Source: JBNPEO01 sp050490315 (GTDB taxonomy: Bacteria; Actinomycetota; Actinomycetes; Actinomycetales; Micrococcaceae). From it: a stretch of DNA of 64,000 bases. Shown in pieces: positions 26,528-35,032 of this stretch. The translations under genes and the position numbers were made by a program. The notes under the pieces are model-generated. The model was not told the origin of the DNA, searched no databases, and saw only the letters and a list, made by a program, of their open reading frames with translations. The stretch spans positions 1-64,000 of the forward strand of contig NZ_JBNPEO010000009.1 of NCBI RefSeq assembly GCF_050490315.1, read 5' to 3'. Numbering within the stretch: position 1 is the first letter of the stretch; each line of letters starts with the position of its first letter.

Positions 26528-27444
26528 AGGAACACCACACTTTCCGGCGCCGGGAGTCCCCGGGCCCAATCGGCCGCAGCCATCATTTTTTTGCCGGCAG
26601 GCTGCAATTGGGCAATTTCCAACCCGTGCGATCCCGTACCGATTACTACCTTGCGCCCAACGATCTGCAGCCGGCCGGGTTCAAGGTCCCGCACGTCTGG
26701 CCGCATCACAAGAGCTCCAATCTTAATTGTTTTCTCTTCCCACGTGGTCCAAGCGCCAGGCTCAGGGGTGACTGCACGGCATCGTCGATCAATGGCCAAT
26801 GCTGGCTGTTTCCAGTCCAGCCGGGCATCATCGATGGTGATTTTCGGCGCCAGCGTTATGTCACCACTTTGTGGAACACCGAACGCCTCGCCTGCGTCAA
26901 TGGCAGCCAGGGTTTGCGTCAACAACACCGCACCGCTGCGCGAAAGCCGCTCTAGCAACTCGCCACTGGTATCTGTTCGCCGGATTTCTTCAGTCAGAGT
27001 CCCGTACACGGGCCCGGTGTCTAGACCTGATTCGAGGAGGAATGTGGAGGCACCAGTGATGTCGTCACCGTTCATCACTGAATGCTGCACCGGTGCCGCA
27101 CCACGCCATGCGGGCAGCAAGGAGAAATGTAGGTTAATCCAGCCGTGCTGAGGGATTGTCAGCGCTGCCGCTGGAACTAGGCCACCGTAGGCAACAATCG
27201 CTGCAATATCTGGAGCGAGCGCGGCAATTTCTTGACTCACTTCGGTAGTGATTTTGGCTGCTTTGATGACCGGAATACCAAGCTCCTGAGCCTTAGCAGC
27301 CACGGGAGAGGGCGTGATAACACGCTTACGTCCAAGGGCTGCGTCCGGGCGGGTCAGCACCCCCACAATGTCAAAGCCAGCACTCCGGAGCGCGTCCAGG
27401 GAAGGAACTGCAACTTCAGGGGTTCCTGCGAAAAGTACCCGCAC
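26524..27444 (-). CDS. fmt: Methionyl-tRNA formyltransferase
   Basis: Fmt formylates initiator Met-tRNA using 10-formyl-THF. The 306-residue protein has RVLFAGTPEVAVPSL at the N-terminus, the formyl-THF site NLHFSLLPAWRGAAPVQ near residue 108, and the catalytic aspartate segment GDDITGASTFLLESGLDTGP. The C-terminal beta domain includes RCRAVTPEPGAWT for tRNA binding. GTG at 27444 stands 2 bp after the def stop, so the formylation and deformylation enzymes are made from one message. Confidence 0.97.
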   Translation of the reverse strand: MRVLFAGTPEVAVPSLDALRSAGFDIVGVLTRPDAALGRKRVITPSPVAAKAQELGIPVIKAAKITTEVSQEIAALAPDIAAIVAYGGLVPAAALTIPQHGWINLHFSLLPAWRGAAPVQHSVMNGDDITGASTFLLESGLDTGPVYGTLTEEIRRTDTSGELLERLSRSGAVLLTQTLAAIDAGEAFGVPQSGDITLAPKITIDDARLDWKQPALAIDRRCRAVTPEPGAWTTWEEKTIKIGALVMRPDVRDLEPGRLQIVGRKVVIGTGSHGLEIAQLQPAGKKMMAAADWARGLPAPESVVFL

Positions 27445-27446
27445 GC

Positions 27447-28040
27447 TTAGTTGTCCACGCTCTGGCCGAAACTGCCAACAGCTGAACTAGCCCCACCAAA
27501 ACTTGAACCTACAGTCTTAGCCCGCTTCGCCGTCGTACGTTCTGCGTGCTTGTTGTAGGTAGCGTCCCGCATGGCGCGCAATGCAGCTTTGCGGTTTTCG
27601 CCCTCTAGCCGATCCGTAAAGAGGACACCGTCGAGGTGATCTGTTTCGTGCTGGAAGCAGCGGGCCAACATACCTTCGGCATCAACTACTACCGGGTTGC
27701 CGTGTACGTCCACGCCCGTGGCGCGTGTGGTCCTATGCCTACGAACGGGGAAGCTAATACCGGGGATGGACAGGCAACCTTCTACAACGTCGTCCTGAAA
27801 ATCATCACTGTTCTCCAGCACGGGGTTGATGATGTGTCCCTCAACACCGTCAATTCGGTAGGTGAATACTCGTTGGCTCACGCCGACCTGCGGCGCCGCC
27901 AAACCTGCGCCATCAACGTCTTCCATGGTTTCAGTCATGTCAGCCACCAGCCGGGCCAGTTCTGGCCCAAATTCGGTGACCGGATCGGCAACAGTCCGCA
28001 GTACTGGGTCACCAATAATGCGAATGTTCAGAATTGCCAT
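27447..28040 (-). CDS. def: Peptide deformylase
   Basis: Def removes the formyl group from nascent proteins using a metal centre. The three signature motifs are present: GAGLAAPQVG (residues about 44-53), EGCLSIPG (metal cysteine) and HETDHLDG (two metal histidines and the catalytic glutamate). At 197 residues it has a C-terminal extension of about 25 residues rich in Lys, Ser and Gly beyond the core. It starts the def-fmt-rsmB run; ATG at 28040. Confidence 0.97.
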   Translation of the reverse strand: MAILNIRIIGDPVLRTVADPVTEFGPELARLVADMTETMEDVDGAGLAAPQVGVSQRVFTYRIDGVEGHIINPVLENSDDFQDDVVEGCLSIPGISFPVRRHRTTRATGVDVHGNPVVVDAEGMLARCFQHETDHLDGVLFTDRLEGENRKAALRAMRDATYNKHAERTTAKRAKTVGSSFGGASSAVGSFGQSVDN

Positions 28041-28181
28041 GCCTGTAATGTCCTAACGTTGTGTTCCTGCATCGTGCCGTAGCCAGCTTTCGCAGAGGGG
28101 CCTGCTGAATCGCCCACTCAGGTGGCCTCTACCTAGTTTAGTCGCCGCACTCGAATCCGCGGACTGGCTTAGACAGCACAA

Positions 28182-29021
28182 CTATCGCGGTGGCGCGAGC
28201 GGCAGTAGCGCCGCACCAGCGGCTTGAGAGTCCCCTGAGGCTTCCCACACTCGCCGCAATGCGCAAAACTTCCACCAGTGATGTTTCAACACCTCAGGAT
28301 TGGCGCGCTGTGGCCGAACTTCGGTCTCGCCAATAGCCACGGCCAGGAGTAGCGGCGATTCTCCGTACTGCCAAGATTCCCACTCCCCTGCTGCGCCGTC
28401 TACCAGGCTCTCTTCCGCCTTCATACCTGCCACCAGCTGCATTACAACCTTGTCATCAAGAGCTTTGACGGCGCCGTCGCGGGTGGTGCCCTTAGTTTTG
28501 TAGTCGATCAAACAAATTCTGCCGTTGATCTTTGCTACCAAATCAAGGGTCCCGGCGTAACCCACACTCTGATTCCACACGGTGATCTCAGGAGCCAACG
28601 GTTCTACTTGATACTGCTCCCACCATTGATCAAAACGGGCAGCGAAAGCTTCTTCTCCGTTGGCCGCGAGCAACTCGCGGCTTTCCGGCAAGGTATGCGG
28701 CCGGCCCAAGGTACGCAGTGCGTATTGCTCACAATAGTTATGGACGCGATCACCACGTGCTGCAGCAGCGTCACGATATTCAACGGCAGCATTCGAGGCC
28801 CGTTGAACAGCTTGCCGAAGCTTTCCAGGACTTGCTAATGCTCCACCCAATGCAGGGTCTTTGGATAGGGCACTCGCTCCCATATAGCTGAACCAACCAT
28901 CCAAACCGTGTGGTTGTTGAGAGATCACGGTGGTGATTGACGGAACAATTGCCTGCTCCGAGGTGGAGCGGGCATACATTCTGCCGCGTTCAGTTGCATG
29001 AGCTAGAAGTGGTGCAGTCAT
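28182..29021 (-). CDS. PD-(D/E)XK nuclease superfamily protein (Cas4/RecB-like), unknown role
   Basis: The 279-residue protein carries the nuclease core GTLDLVAKINGRICLIDYKTKGT at about residues 175-198, matching the D-x(n)-(D/E)xK metal site, with an upstream histidine/tyrosine helix (GDRVHNYCEQYAL) that fits motif I of RecB-like folds, and a downstream QLVAGM helix. It has neither helicase domains nor the cysteine cluster expected in Cas4. ATG at 29021 gives a start at MTAPLLAHATERG; GTG or ATG codons up to 29090 would extend it. It lies 141 bp upstream of def on the same strand. The substrate is not inferable. Confidence 0.75.
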   Translation of the reverse strand: MTAPLLAHATERGRMYARSTSEQAIVPSITTVISQQPHGLDGWFSYMGASALSKDPALGGALASPGKLRQAVQRASNAAVEYRDAAAARGDRVHNYCEQYALRTLGRPHTLPESRELLAANGEEAFAARFDQWWEQYQVEPLAPEITVWNQSVGYAGTLDLVAKINGRICLIDYKTKGTTRDGAVKALDDKVVMQLVAGMKAEESLVDGAAGEWESWQYGESPLLLAVAIGETEVRPQRANPEVLKHHWWKFCALRRVWEASGDSQAAGAALLPLAPPR

Positions 29022-29127
29022 AGATAGAACTCTTCCACAAGCCACTGACAAATCTGGAGGCTCACCATTCGTTGGCCCCGCATTTACCATGCTCCACCGT
29101 CGTGGTGGTTATACAAGACGGGTATAC

Positions 29128-29170
29128 AAAAAACCCGCCAGCTCCACGTTTTCTGTGTGCTGACGGGTTT
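29128..29170 (-). terminator. Intrinsic terminator for tRNA-Val(CAC)
   Basis: Downstream of the minus-strand tRNA-Val, the stem AAACCCGTCAGC pairs with GCTGGCGGGTTT (one wobble) around a 16-base loop, and a T run follows on the minus strand. This is a standard Rho-independent terminator. Confidence 0.85.
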
Positions 29171-29179
29171 CCTCAGGGT

Positions 29180-29250
29180 GGGCGATACTGGGTTCGAACC
29201 AGTGACCTCTTCGGTGTGAACGAAGCGCGCTACCACTGCGCCAATCGCCC
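29180..29250 (-). tRNA. tRNA-Val (anticodon CAC)
   Basis: The minus strand forms a 71-nt cloverleaf: acceptor GGGCGAT/ATCGCCC, D arm GCGC-AGTGGTA-GCGC, anticodon stem CTTCG/CGAAG around TTCACAC, T arm ACTGG-TTCGAAC-CCAGT. No CCA is encoded. It faces the tRNA cluster on the other strand, and its body is almost identical to the tRNA-Val(GAC) at 29736 outside the anticodon arm. Confidence 0.94.
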
Positions 29251-29411
29251 CTGCTGTACCCCAAGGATCGTCGTTCCTCTCGGCGAGGTTCGCAATGAAC
29301 TTTGGTGCATATGAATGCTAACCGGACTTTGGCCAGCTGACCAATCCTAGGGCGCCTGGACGGTTCCAAAATTACATGGATGTAAGTCACACCCGGTTGC
29401 CCCGCGTTCGA

Positions 29412-29439
29412 TTTGGACTTTCCTTGAACCTCCTATAGA
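29412..29439 (+). promoter_or_regulatory. Candidate promoter of the tRNA cluster
   Basis: Between 29251 and 29500 there is no gene. Within it TTTGGA (29412-29417) and TATAGA (29434-29439) are spaced by 16 bp and point at the tRNA-Gly at 29501. The -10 is good, the -35 partial. I saw nothing else in this 250-bp stretch. Confidence 0.45.
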
Positions 29440-29500
29440 GTTTTTACTCGTTGGAGCGCGGGTAACTCACTTGAAAGAGTGAAGAACATCGACTCCATCT

Positions 29501-29573
<73 letters not shown>

Positions 29574-29616
29574 CGCAGGACACTGTCACAGTAATCTCAC
29601 TGAGAATTACTAACAC

Positions 29617-29687
29617 GGTGGGTTGGCCGAGAGGCGAGGCAGCGGCCTGCAAAGCCGTATACACGGGTTCGAATCCCGTACCCACCT
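29617..29687 (+). tRNA. tRNA-Cys (anticodon GCA)
   Basis: A 71-nt cloverleaf with acceptor GGTGGGT/ACCCACC, anticodon stem GCGGC/GCCGT around CTGCAAA and T arm CGGG-TTCGAAT-CCCG. Lies 43 bp after tRNA-Gly copy 1. Confidence 0.95.
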
Positions 29688-29735
29688 CGGTGAAAACCCT
29701 GGTCTTGTGACTGTAAAAGGTCAGCAAGAACATAG

Positions 29736-29807
29736 GGGCGATTGGCGCAGCGGTAGCGCGCTTCCCTGACACGGAAGAGGTCACTGGTTCGATCCCAGTA
29801 TCGCCCA
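29736..29807 (+). tRNA. tRNA-Val (anticodon GAC)
   Basis: A 72-nt cloverleaf with acceptor GGGCGAT/ATCGCCC, anticodon stem CTTCC/GGAAG around CTGACAC, and T arm ACTGG-TTCGATC-CCAGT. Third gene of the run. Confidence 0.95.
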
Positions 29808-29849
29808 CTCAAGTGCGCAAGCACTTGTAACGGATGGATTTCCATCCGT

Positions 29850-29922
<73 letters not shown>

Positions 29923-29952
29923 CTCTTTTTTTGTTAAAACGAGCATAAAACT

Positions 29953-29983
29953 AAAGGAGTCAGCCCCTAGGGTTGGCTCCTTT
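29953..29983 (+). terminator. Terminator of the tRNA cluster
   Basis: A 14-bp stem (AAAGGAGTCAGCCC with GGGTTGGCTCCTTT, two wobble pairs) and a three-base loop, followed by a short T stretch. It lies 31 bp after tRNA-Gly copy 2. Confidence 0.78.
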
Positions 29984-30055
29984 TACGTCTCCCCCAAACC
30001 TCCCGCTGTGAACCGCGAAGAACGCCAGCAACCGATTACGCCCACAGAAAAAACC

Positions 30056-30084
30056 TTGGCAGTTGCTTTTCACAGCGCTAGGCT
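30056..30084 (+). promoter_or_regulatory. Promoter of the antitoxin-like gene
   Basis: TTGGCA (30056-30061) and TAGGCT (30079-30084) are separated by exactly 17 bp, a good match to a sigma-70-type housekeeping promoter. The expected transcript start near 30091 gives a leader of about 40 nt to the GTG at 30131. Confidence 0.65.
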
Positions 30085-30130
30085 CTTCGACAGAGGAGCG
30101 AACTGGCTCCGCAATTGAAGGGAGGTGCCC

Positions 30131-30334
30131 GTGTCTGTATTTGACGATCTAAAGGGCAAGGCGCAGGAACTGATCAACAGCAATTCGGAGGCCATCAAGG
30201 ATGGCATCGAAAAAGCTGGTGATTTTGTCGACGAAAAAACCGGCGGCAAGTTCGCAGGTCAGGTAGACGCAGTCCAAAAGGGTGCCTCCGACTTCGTTGA
30301 AAAGAACGACAACGACGGAACTCCGGCAGCCTAA
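30131..30334 (+). CDS. Rv0909/MT0933-like antitoxin-family small protein
   Basis: A 67-residue, charged, helical protein beginning MSVFDDLKGKAQELI, with EAIKDGIEKAGDFVDEKTGGKF in the middle and QVDAVQKGASDFVEK before a short disordered end. This is the pattern of the Rv0909-type antitoxin family, whose Mycobacterium member neutralises the neighbouring toxin Rv0910. No toxin gene is adjacent here, so it may have another role or act on a distant partner. GTG at 30131 is chosen because GGGAGG lies 7 bases upstream; GTG at 30125 is too close to that site. Confidence 0.75.
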   Translation: MSVFDDLKGKAQELINSNSEAIKDGIEKAGDFVDEKTGGKFAGQVDAVQKGASDFVEKNDNDGTPAA

Positions 30335-30408
30335 ATACCTGTCGCCGTAGGGTCCTCTACACTGCTCGAAAGAGCACGTGAACAAGGTTCCTAGGCCCAA
30401 AGAATGTC

Positions 30409-30450
30409 AAAGAGGCGTCGGTCCTGCCGTGAGGTGGCACCGACGCCTTT
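30409..30450. terminator. Bidirectional terminator between the antitoxin-like gene and zapE
   Basis: A long stem with AAAGAGGCGTCGGT on the left and ACCGACGCCTTT on the right, around a partly paired CCTGCCGTGAGGTGGC loop, lies between convergent genes. Both sides carry short A or T runs. Confidence 0.85.
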
Positions 30451-30468
30451 GGCGTTTAACGATGTGAG

Positions 30469-31503
30469 CTAGGACGGCTCGTGATTCTGCCCCTCGCGAG
30501 CCAAAGCTGTCAGTCGCGAAACGGCGCGGAAATACTTTTTCATATACCCGCCAGCCATCATTTCTTCGGTGAACAGCTTGTCAAAAGGGACGCCACTAGC
30601 CAAGATCGGCACATCTTTGTCATATAGGCGGTCCGCAAGAACTACAAAACGCAGGGCCACTGCTTGCTCGGTGATGGTGGTGACGTTTTTCCACACCACA
30701 CCATCTATGCCGTCAATCAGTTGGCGGTAGCGGCTGGGGTGAACTCCGGCGAGGTGCGCCAAGAGGGTAGAAAATTCGTCAACTGCCACCGTTTTTGAGC
30801 CGAATTCGGCATCCATATGATGTTGAAGTTCGTCGTTGCGCAATGGTGCCGGAGCTGCCGGCAGTCCACGGTGACGGAAATCTTCGCCGTCGATCTTGAT
30901 GACATCAAATTGATCGGCCAGGACTTGAATTTCGCGTTTGAAGTCCACAGCAGCGAACCGCCCCTCCCCCAAGGAACCGGGCAAGGTGTTGGATGTTGCA
31001 GCAAGCTTTACACCGGCGTCTGCCAATTCACGCATCAATCGGGACATCAGAACCGTGTCCCCCGGGTCGTCTAGCTCAAATTCGTCGATGCAGACTAGGG
31101 TGTATCCGCTCAGCGCTTCAACGGTTTTACGGAATGAAAGTGCGCCCACCAGATTGGTGTACTCCACAAAGGTGCCGAAGGCTTTAGGTCCGGGAACTAA
31201 GTGCCATAGTGAAGCCAACAAGTGGGTTTTTCCCACACCGAATCCGCCGTCTAGATAGATGCCAGCCTTGGCAACGCTCTTTTTACCGAACAGGCGAGAA
31301 AACAAACCTCCGGAAGTGTTGCCCACACCCGCAGCGAACTCCTGCAAAGCCTTTACCGCGGCAGCCTGGGATGGCTGGGAAGGGTCCGGGCGGTAACTCT
31401 CAAAAGAAACTTCGCCAAAACGAGTTGAGGGGTGGAATCCGTTGAGGATCTGCTCGGCCGAGACTGACGGCGTTCGGGCAGCCAGTTGTTCGATCTGTAC
31501 CAA
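30469..31503 (-). CDS. zapE: ZapE/AFG1-family ATPase
   Basis: A 344-residue P-loop ATPase of the AFG1 family; the E. coli member ZapE associates with the division ring. Visible motifs are Walker A GGFGVGKTHLLASL near residue 104, the LVCIDEFELDDP Walker B region near residue 157, and the LAATSNTLPGSL sensor strand. The start is uncertain: TTG at 31503 gives LVQIEQLAARTP, close to the usual N-terminus, whereas the frame extends to a GTG at 31623 with low-complexity sequence. Alone on the minus strand between a convergent small gene and the divergent sseA. Confidence 0.88.
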   Translation of the reverse strand: MVQIEQLAARTPSVSAEQILNGFHPSTRFGEVSFESYRPDPSQPSQAAAVKALQEFAAGVGNTSGGLFSRLFGKKSVAKAGIYLDGGFGVGKTHLLASLWHLVPGPKAFGTFVEYTNLVGALSFRKTVEALSGYTLVCIDEFELDDPGDTVLMSRLMRELADAGVKLAATSNTLPGSLGEGRFAAVDFKREIQVLADQFDVIKIDGEDFRHRGLPAAPAPLRNDELQHHMDAEFGSKTVAVDEFSTLLAHLAGVHPSRYRQLIDGIDGVVWKNVTTITEQAVALRFVVLADRLYDKDVPILASGVPFDKLFTEEMMAGGYMKKYFRAVSRLTALAREGQNHEPS

Positions 31504-31771
31504 AAGGATTCCATTCTCTTTGTTACTTGCGTGCCCCGGGCTTGTTGTTGGTGCAGAGCCAGAATACCGCCCGTCACCGCACACAGTAGAACCGGGACCA
31601 AGCGAGATGGCCCTGGCCCGCACGTTGCGCAGTGTTAATCATCCGGAAGATTTCAGGGCTCCACGTGGTTAGTGTTAGATGCACACGTACGCCATTGCTT
31701 CAGCTGAATTCGTTTGAAATGAACTATCAGCATGAATGGCGTCCAAGCCCCACACATGAAAGGCCACCCTC

Positions 31772-32689
31772 ATGAGCTATGAAGTGGACTCCAACGACAA
31801 GTTTGCTGGCTATGCCCATCCCGAACGTTTAGTGTCAACGCAGTGGCTGGCAGATCAAGTTGCGGCAGGCGCCTTGAATAACGGCGAACTGGTTCTTCTT
31901 GAGTCTGACGAAGACGTTCTGCTCTATGAAGTTGGCCACATTCCGGGAGCACTCAAGATAGATTGGCACACCGATCTCAATGATGAAGTCACGCGTGACT
32001 ACATCAGCGGCGAGGCATTCGCCCAGCTTGCCTCACGCTTAGGAATCTCGCGCGAAACCACCGTGGTCATCTACGGAGACAAGTCCAACTGGTGGGCTTC
32101 CTACGCGCTCTGGGTCTTTACCCTTTTTGGTCACGAGGACGTTCGTTTGGTGGACGGTGGCCGTGACAAGTGGATTGCCGAAGGTCGCGAACTCAGCACT
32201 GACAAACCGGTAGTCACCCCAGGCGAATACCCCATTGTGGAACGCAATGATGCTCCCATCCGAGCCTTCCGCGAAGACGTCCTGGCCCACTTCGGCAAGC
32301 CGTTGATCGACGTTCGTTCCGCGGATGAATACACCGGGGCGCGCACTCACATGCCCGCCTATCCAGAAGAAGGCGCTTTGCGAGGTGGACACATTCCGAC
32401 CGCAGCATCTATCCCGTGGGCACGCGCTGCTGCCGAAGACGGTACCTACCGGAGCCGTGAAGAACTTGAGGCTTTGTACTTGGGTGAGGCCGGACTGGCC
32501 GCTGGGGATGACATAGTTGCCTACTGCCGCATTGGTGAGCGCTCCAGCCACACGTGGTTTGCGCTCAAGTACCTCTTGGGCTTCGATTCGGTACGCAATT
32601 ATGACGGTTCGTGGACTGAATGGGGAAACGCAGTCCGTGTTCCCATCGTCAAGGGTGCTGAGCGCGGCTCGGTTCCTGCCAACGCTTAG
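31772..32689 (+). CDS. sseA: Thiosulfate/3-mercaptopyruvate sulfurtransferase (tandem rhodanese)
   Basis: A 305-residue protein with two rhodanese domains. The N-terminal one (about 20-145) is the inactive partner; the C-terminal one (160-295) has the persulfide-carrying loop CRIGERSSHTW with the catalytic cysteine near residue 252. It moves sulfane sulfur to thiophilic acceptors. It lies 21 bp before a sufE-type gene, a pairing also found in Mycobacterium, which suggests sulfur delivery rather than cyanide detoxification. ATG at 31772 follows AAAGGCCACCCTC. Confidence 0.93.
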   Translation: MSYEVDSNDKFAGYAHPERLVSTQWLADQVAAGALNNGELVLLESDEDVLLYEVGHIPGALKIDWHTDLNDEVTRDYISGEAFAQLASRLGISRETTVVIYGDKSNWWASYALWVFTLFGHEDVRLVDGGRDKWIAEGRELSTDKPVVTPGEYPIVERNDAPIRAFREDVLAHFGKPLIDVRSADEYTGARTHMPAYPEEGALRGGHIPTAASIPWARAAAEDGTYRSREELEALYLGEAGLAAGDDIVAYCRIGERSSHTWFALKYLLGFDSVRNYDGSWTEWGNAVRVPIVKGAERGSVPANA

Positions 32690-32710
32690 GGCACCGGTAG
32701 AGTTGAACGC

Positions 32711-33157
32711 ATGACCAGCACTAATCTCCCGGCGGCTTTGGCCGAAATTGTTGACGATTTCCAGGCACTCGAAGAGCGTGACCGGCTGACATTGTTGCTC
32801 GAGTTTTCAAAAGAATTGCCCGACCTGCCCGAGCGGCTCGTGGATCATCCCGAGCTGCTCGAGCAGGTAGTGGAATGTCAGTCCCCTTTGTTCCTGACCT
32901 TGGAGATGAACGGCAACCAGCCCGAAAGCACTGTGGACTTGTTCTTCAAGGCACCGGCAGAGGCACCCACCACTCGAGGATTTGCAAGCGTACTCCACGA
33001 AGGTCTTGACGGTCTCAGTGCTGCCGAGATCCTGGCCGTTCCGGATGATATGCCCGAACTTCTTGGACTAACGCGGATCATCACTCCCCTACGGATGCGC
33101 GGAATGACGGCGATGCTTGGACGGATCAAGCGGCAAGTACAAGCGCGGATTAGCTAG
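32711..33157 (+). CDS. SufE-family sulfur-acceptor protein
   Basis: A 148-residue SufE-like protein with an N-terminal LAEIVDDFQALEERDRLTLLLEF helix, the sulfur-accepting cysteine in VVECQSPLF near residue 57, and DGLSAAEILAVPDDM downstream. SufE proteins accept persulfide from a cysteine desulfurase and stimulate it. Its place directly after the rhodanese suggests it may exchange sulfur with SseA. The suf operon itself is not in this window. Confidence 0.9.
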   Translation: MTSTNLPAALAEIVDDFQALEERDRLTLLLEFSKELPDLPERLVDHPELLEQVVECQSPLFLTLEMNGNQPESTVDLFFKAPAEAPTTRGFASVLHEGLDGLSAAEILAVPDDMPELLGLTRIITPLRMRGMTAMLGRIKRQVQARIS

Positions 33158-33160
33158 AGA

Positions 33161-33667
33161 TTGGCTAAAACATCACGCGCCGCCAAAGGCGGTGAAGGGA
33201 CACGTGCGACGGCGGTGCTCGCGGCTGCTGGTATTAGCTTCACCGTGCATAAATATCACCACAGCGCAGACAATACCGCTTATGGGCTTGAGGCGGCGAC
33301 GGAACTCGCCATTGACCCGGCCCGGGTCTTCAAAACATTGATGGTGGACCTCGGCGGTTCCGTTGCTGTGGCGGTGGTTCCGGTCAGCGGAACACTAAAC
33401 CTCAAAGCTATCGCGAGCGTTTTGGGACAGAAAAAGGCCGTGATGGCCGATCCCACCCTTGCTACTCGCCGCAGCGGATACGTTCTGGGCGGCATCTCCC
33501 CCTTTGGTCAACGGCAGAGTTCCCCAACAGTTCTGGACGCCTCAGCTATGGACTTCAGCACTATTCTGGTCTCTGGTGGTCAACGTGGAATAGACATTGA
33601 AGTGAACCCTCAGGACCTGCTGGACTTCTTAGGAGCCGTGTCCGCGGACATCCGCGATCACTCCTAA
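33161..33667 (+). CDS. ybaK: Cys-tRNA(Pro)/Cys-tRNA(Cys) deacylase YbaK/EbsC
   Basis: A 168-residue editing enzyme that clears misacylated Cys-tRNA(Pro). It shows ATAVLAAAGISFTVHKY, the conserved lysine in ARVFKTLMVD, LNLKAIASVLGQKKAVMADP, and GYVLGGISPFGQRQ, all typical of YbaK. The start is TTG at 33161, 3 bp after the SufE stop, with only a weak ribosome site. Clustering with two sulfur-transfer genes is probably an operon of convenience. Confidence 0.93.
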   Translation: MAKTSRAAKGGEGTRATAVLAAAGISFTVHKYHHSADNTAYGLEAATELAIDPARVFKTLMVDLGGSVAVAVVPVSGTLNLKAIASVLGQKKAVMADPTLATRRSGYVLGGISPFGQRQSSPTVLDASAMDFSTILVSGGQRGIDIEVNPQDLLDFLGAVSADIRDHS

Positions 33668-33679
33668 GCGGCATCCAGC

Positions 33680-34966
33680 TCAGTCTCCGGTGCGGGAGCT
33701 GCCGGGGTTATTTTTGGGCTTAAGCTCACGTAGCAACCAGCTACTGACTGTCTCGTCCCATTTTTGAGGATCAACATTCCACTCTTTGGTGTGGCGAGCC
33801 GTTTCAAAGGGCACAAAGGTCACGATTTCCGGGTTCTTCTGCGCAAGATGTGCTGATGGACCGTAGGGGACGTATTCGTCGTCCACACTATGCAGAATCA
33901 AGGTGGGCGTCCTTAGCTCGACGGCTCGCGCCACCCAGTCCATCGACTTCAAGTTAACTGGTGCTGCCAAGCCAGTAAGCCGCCTACCCACAGGATGGGT
34001 GAGGATCATCTGGCCGTAGCGTCCAACAAGGGACGGAATACGGTTCAGCTGGGCGTGGTGAGCCAAGACGGTAACCCAATTGATGACCGGAGCATCCAAG
34101 ACCATGGCCCGAATGTGGCCACGGTTCCGGGACAGATCCGCCGTCTGCAAAGCGATGGCACCACCCATGGACCAGCCGAACAACACGACTTCTTTGGCTC
34201 CGCTACTCAGCGCAAAAGCAATGGCAGCTTCCACGTCTTCCCACTCAGTTGACCCCAGACCATAGCGACCGTCCTGCGCAAGGGGCGCTTCGCCGTCGTT
34301 CCGGTAAGAAATTAGCAACGAAGTTAAGCCCAGTTCCCTTGCCACCTTGAGCGAACGCAGACCCTCTAAGCGGCTAGCTCCGCGCCCGTGAATCATAATC
34401 GCCCAAATATCCGGTTGCTGCCGAGCGTCAGCGGCTGGCTCGACTAACCAAGCCGGAGCTTGACCGCCGGTAACGTCCAAAAGAACTTCCTGCGCCGGAT
34501 AGCCCAACGTTTGCGGGTTGGGGTAAGTGGCTCCGCTCCAATACCCCCGCCGCGCTTGTTTGAGATCACCGCTATAAACCTCCTGCACCTCACGCGATAC
34601 TGTCCCCTCCGCCGGAGCATAGGACAGGATTCTTCCGATCCTGGCGTGACCACGTCCTTGGTCGAAAAACAGACTGTAAGTCCCGGGCACTGTGACATCG
34701 TCATTGGCTTTGAGGATCACTTCGAGAGAATTTTTTCCTTGCACCACGGCAAGGATTTCTTGATCCTCCACACGGATCGCTGTGGGCGTAATAACCCTTC
34801 GGGCAAAGTAGGTGGCCAGCGCCGAGCTTCCGGCTGCCACGAGTGCAGCCGCCCCTACGCCAATCCCCGTACCGGCCAAAGTCCACCGTAAGACTTTGTG
34901 GTCGCTTGAGAGCGAAGAAGCTGTATTGGACGCGAGCGGTGCCTGGGCGCACTGAGGATTGGCCAT
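33680..34966 (-). CDS. Alpha/beta hydrolase with N-terminal membrane anchor
   Basis: The 428-residue protein has one hydrophobic segment near residues 27-52 (LAGTGIGVGAAALVAAGSSA), a beta-rich region of about 120 residues, then an alpha/beta hydrolase domain. The nucleophile is in LFGWSMGGAIAL, the acid in HSVDDEYVPYG and the histidine in ETARHTKEW; the oxyanion strand is MIHGRGASRLEGL. ATG at 34966 gives MANPQCAQAPL; an upstream TTG (35008) is less likely. It could be a membrane-bound esterase or peptidase; the substrate is not clear. Convergent with ybaK, divergent from the gene at 35033. Confidence 0.85.
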   Translation of the reverse strand: MANPQCAQAPLASNTASSLSSDHKVLRWTLAGTGIGVGAAALVAAGSSALATYFARRVITPTAIRVEDQEILAVVQGKNSLEVILKANDDVTVPGTYSLFFDQGRGHARIGRILSYAPAEGTVSREVQEVYSGDLKQARRGYWSGATYPNPQTLGYPAQEVLLDVTGGQAPAWLVEPAADARQQPDIWAIMIHGRGASRLEGLRSLKVARELGLTSLLISYRNDGEAPLAQDGRYGLGSTEWEDVEAAIAFALSSGAKEVVLFGWSMGGAIALQTADLSRNRGHIRAMVLDAPVINWVTVLAHHAQLNRIPSLVGRYGQMILTHPVGRRLTGLAAPVNLKSMDWVARAVELRTPTLILHSVDDEYVPYGPSAHLAQKNPEIVTFVPFETARHTKEWNVDPQKWDETVSSWLLRELKPKNNPGSSRTGD

Positions 34967-35032
34967 AGAACCATTCTTACAATTTCTTGGAATTCGTGTA
35001 GTCAGCAACGCGCGTGGGCTTAGTGTTGTTCC

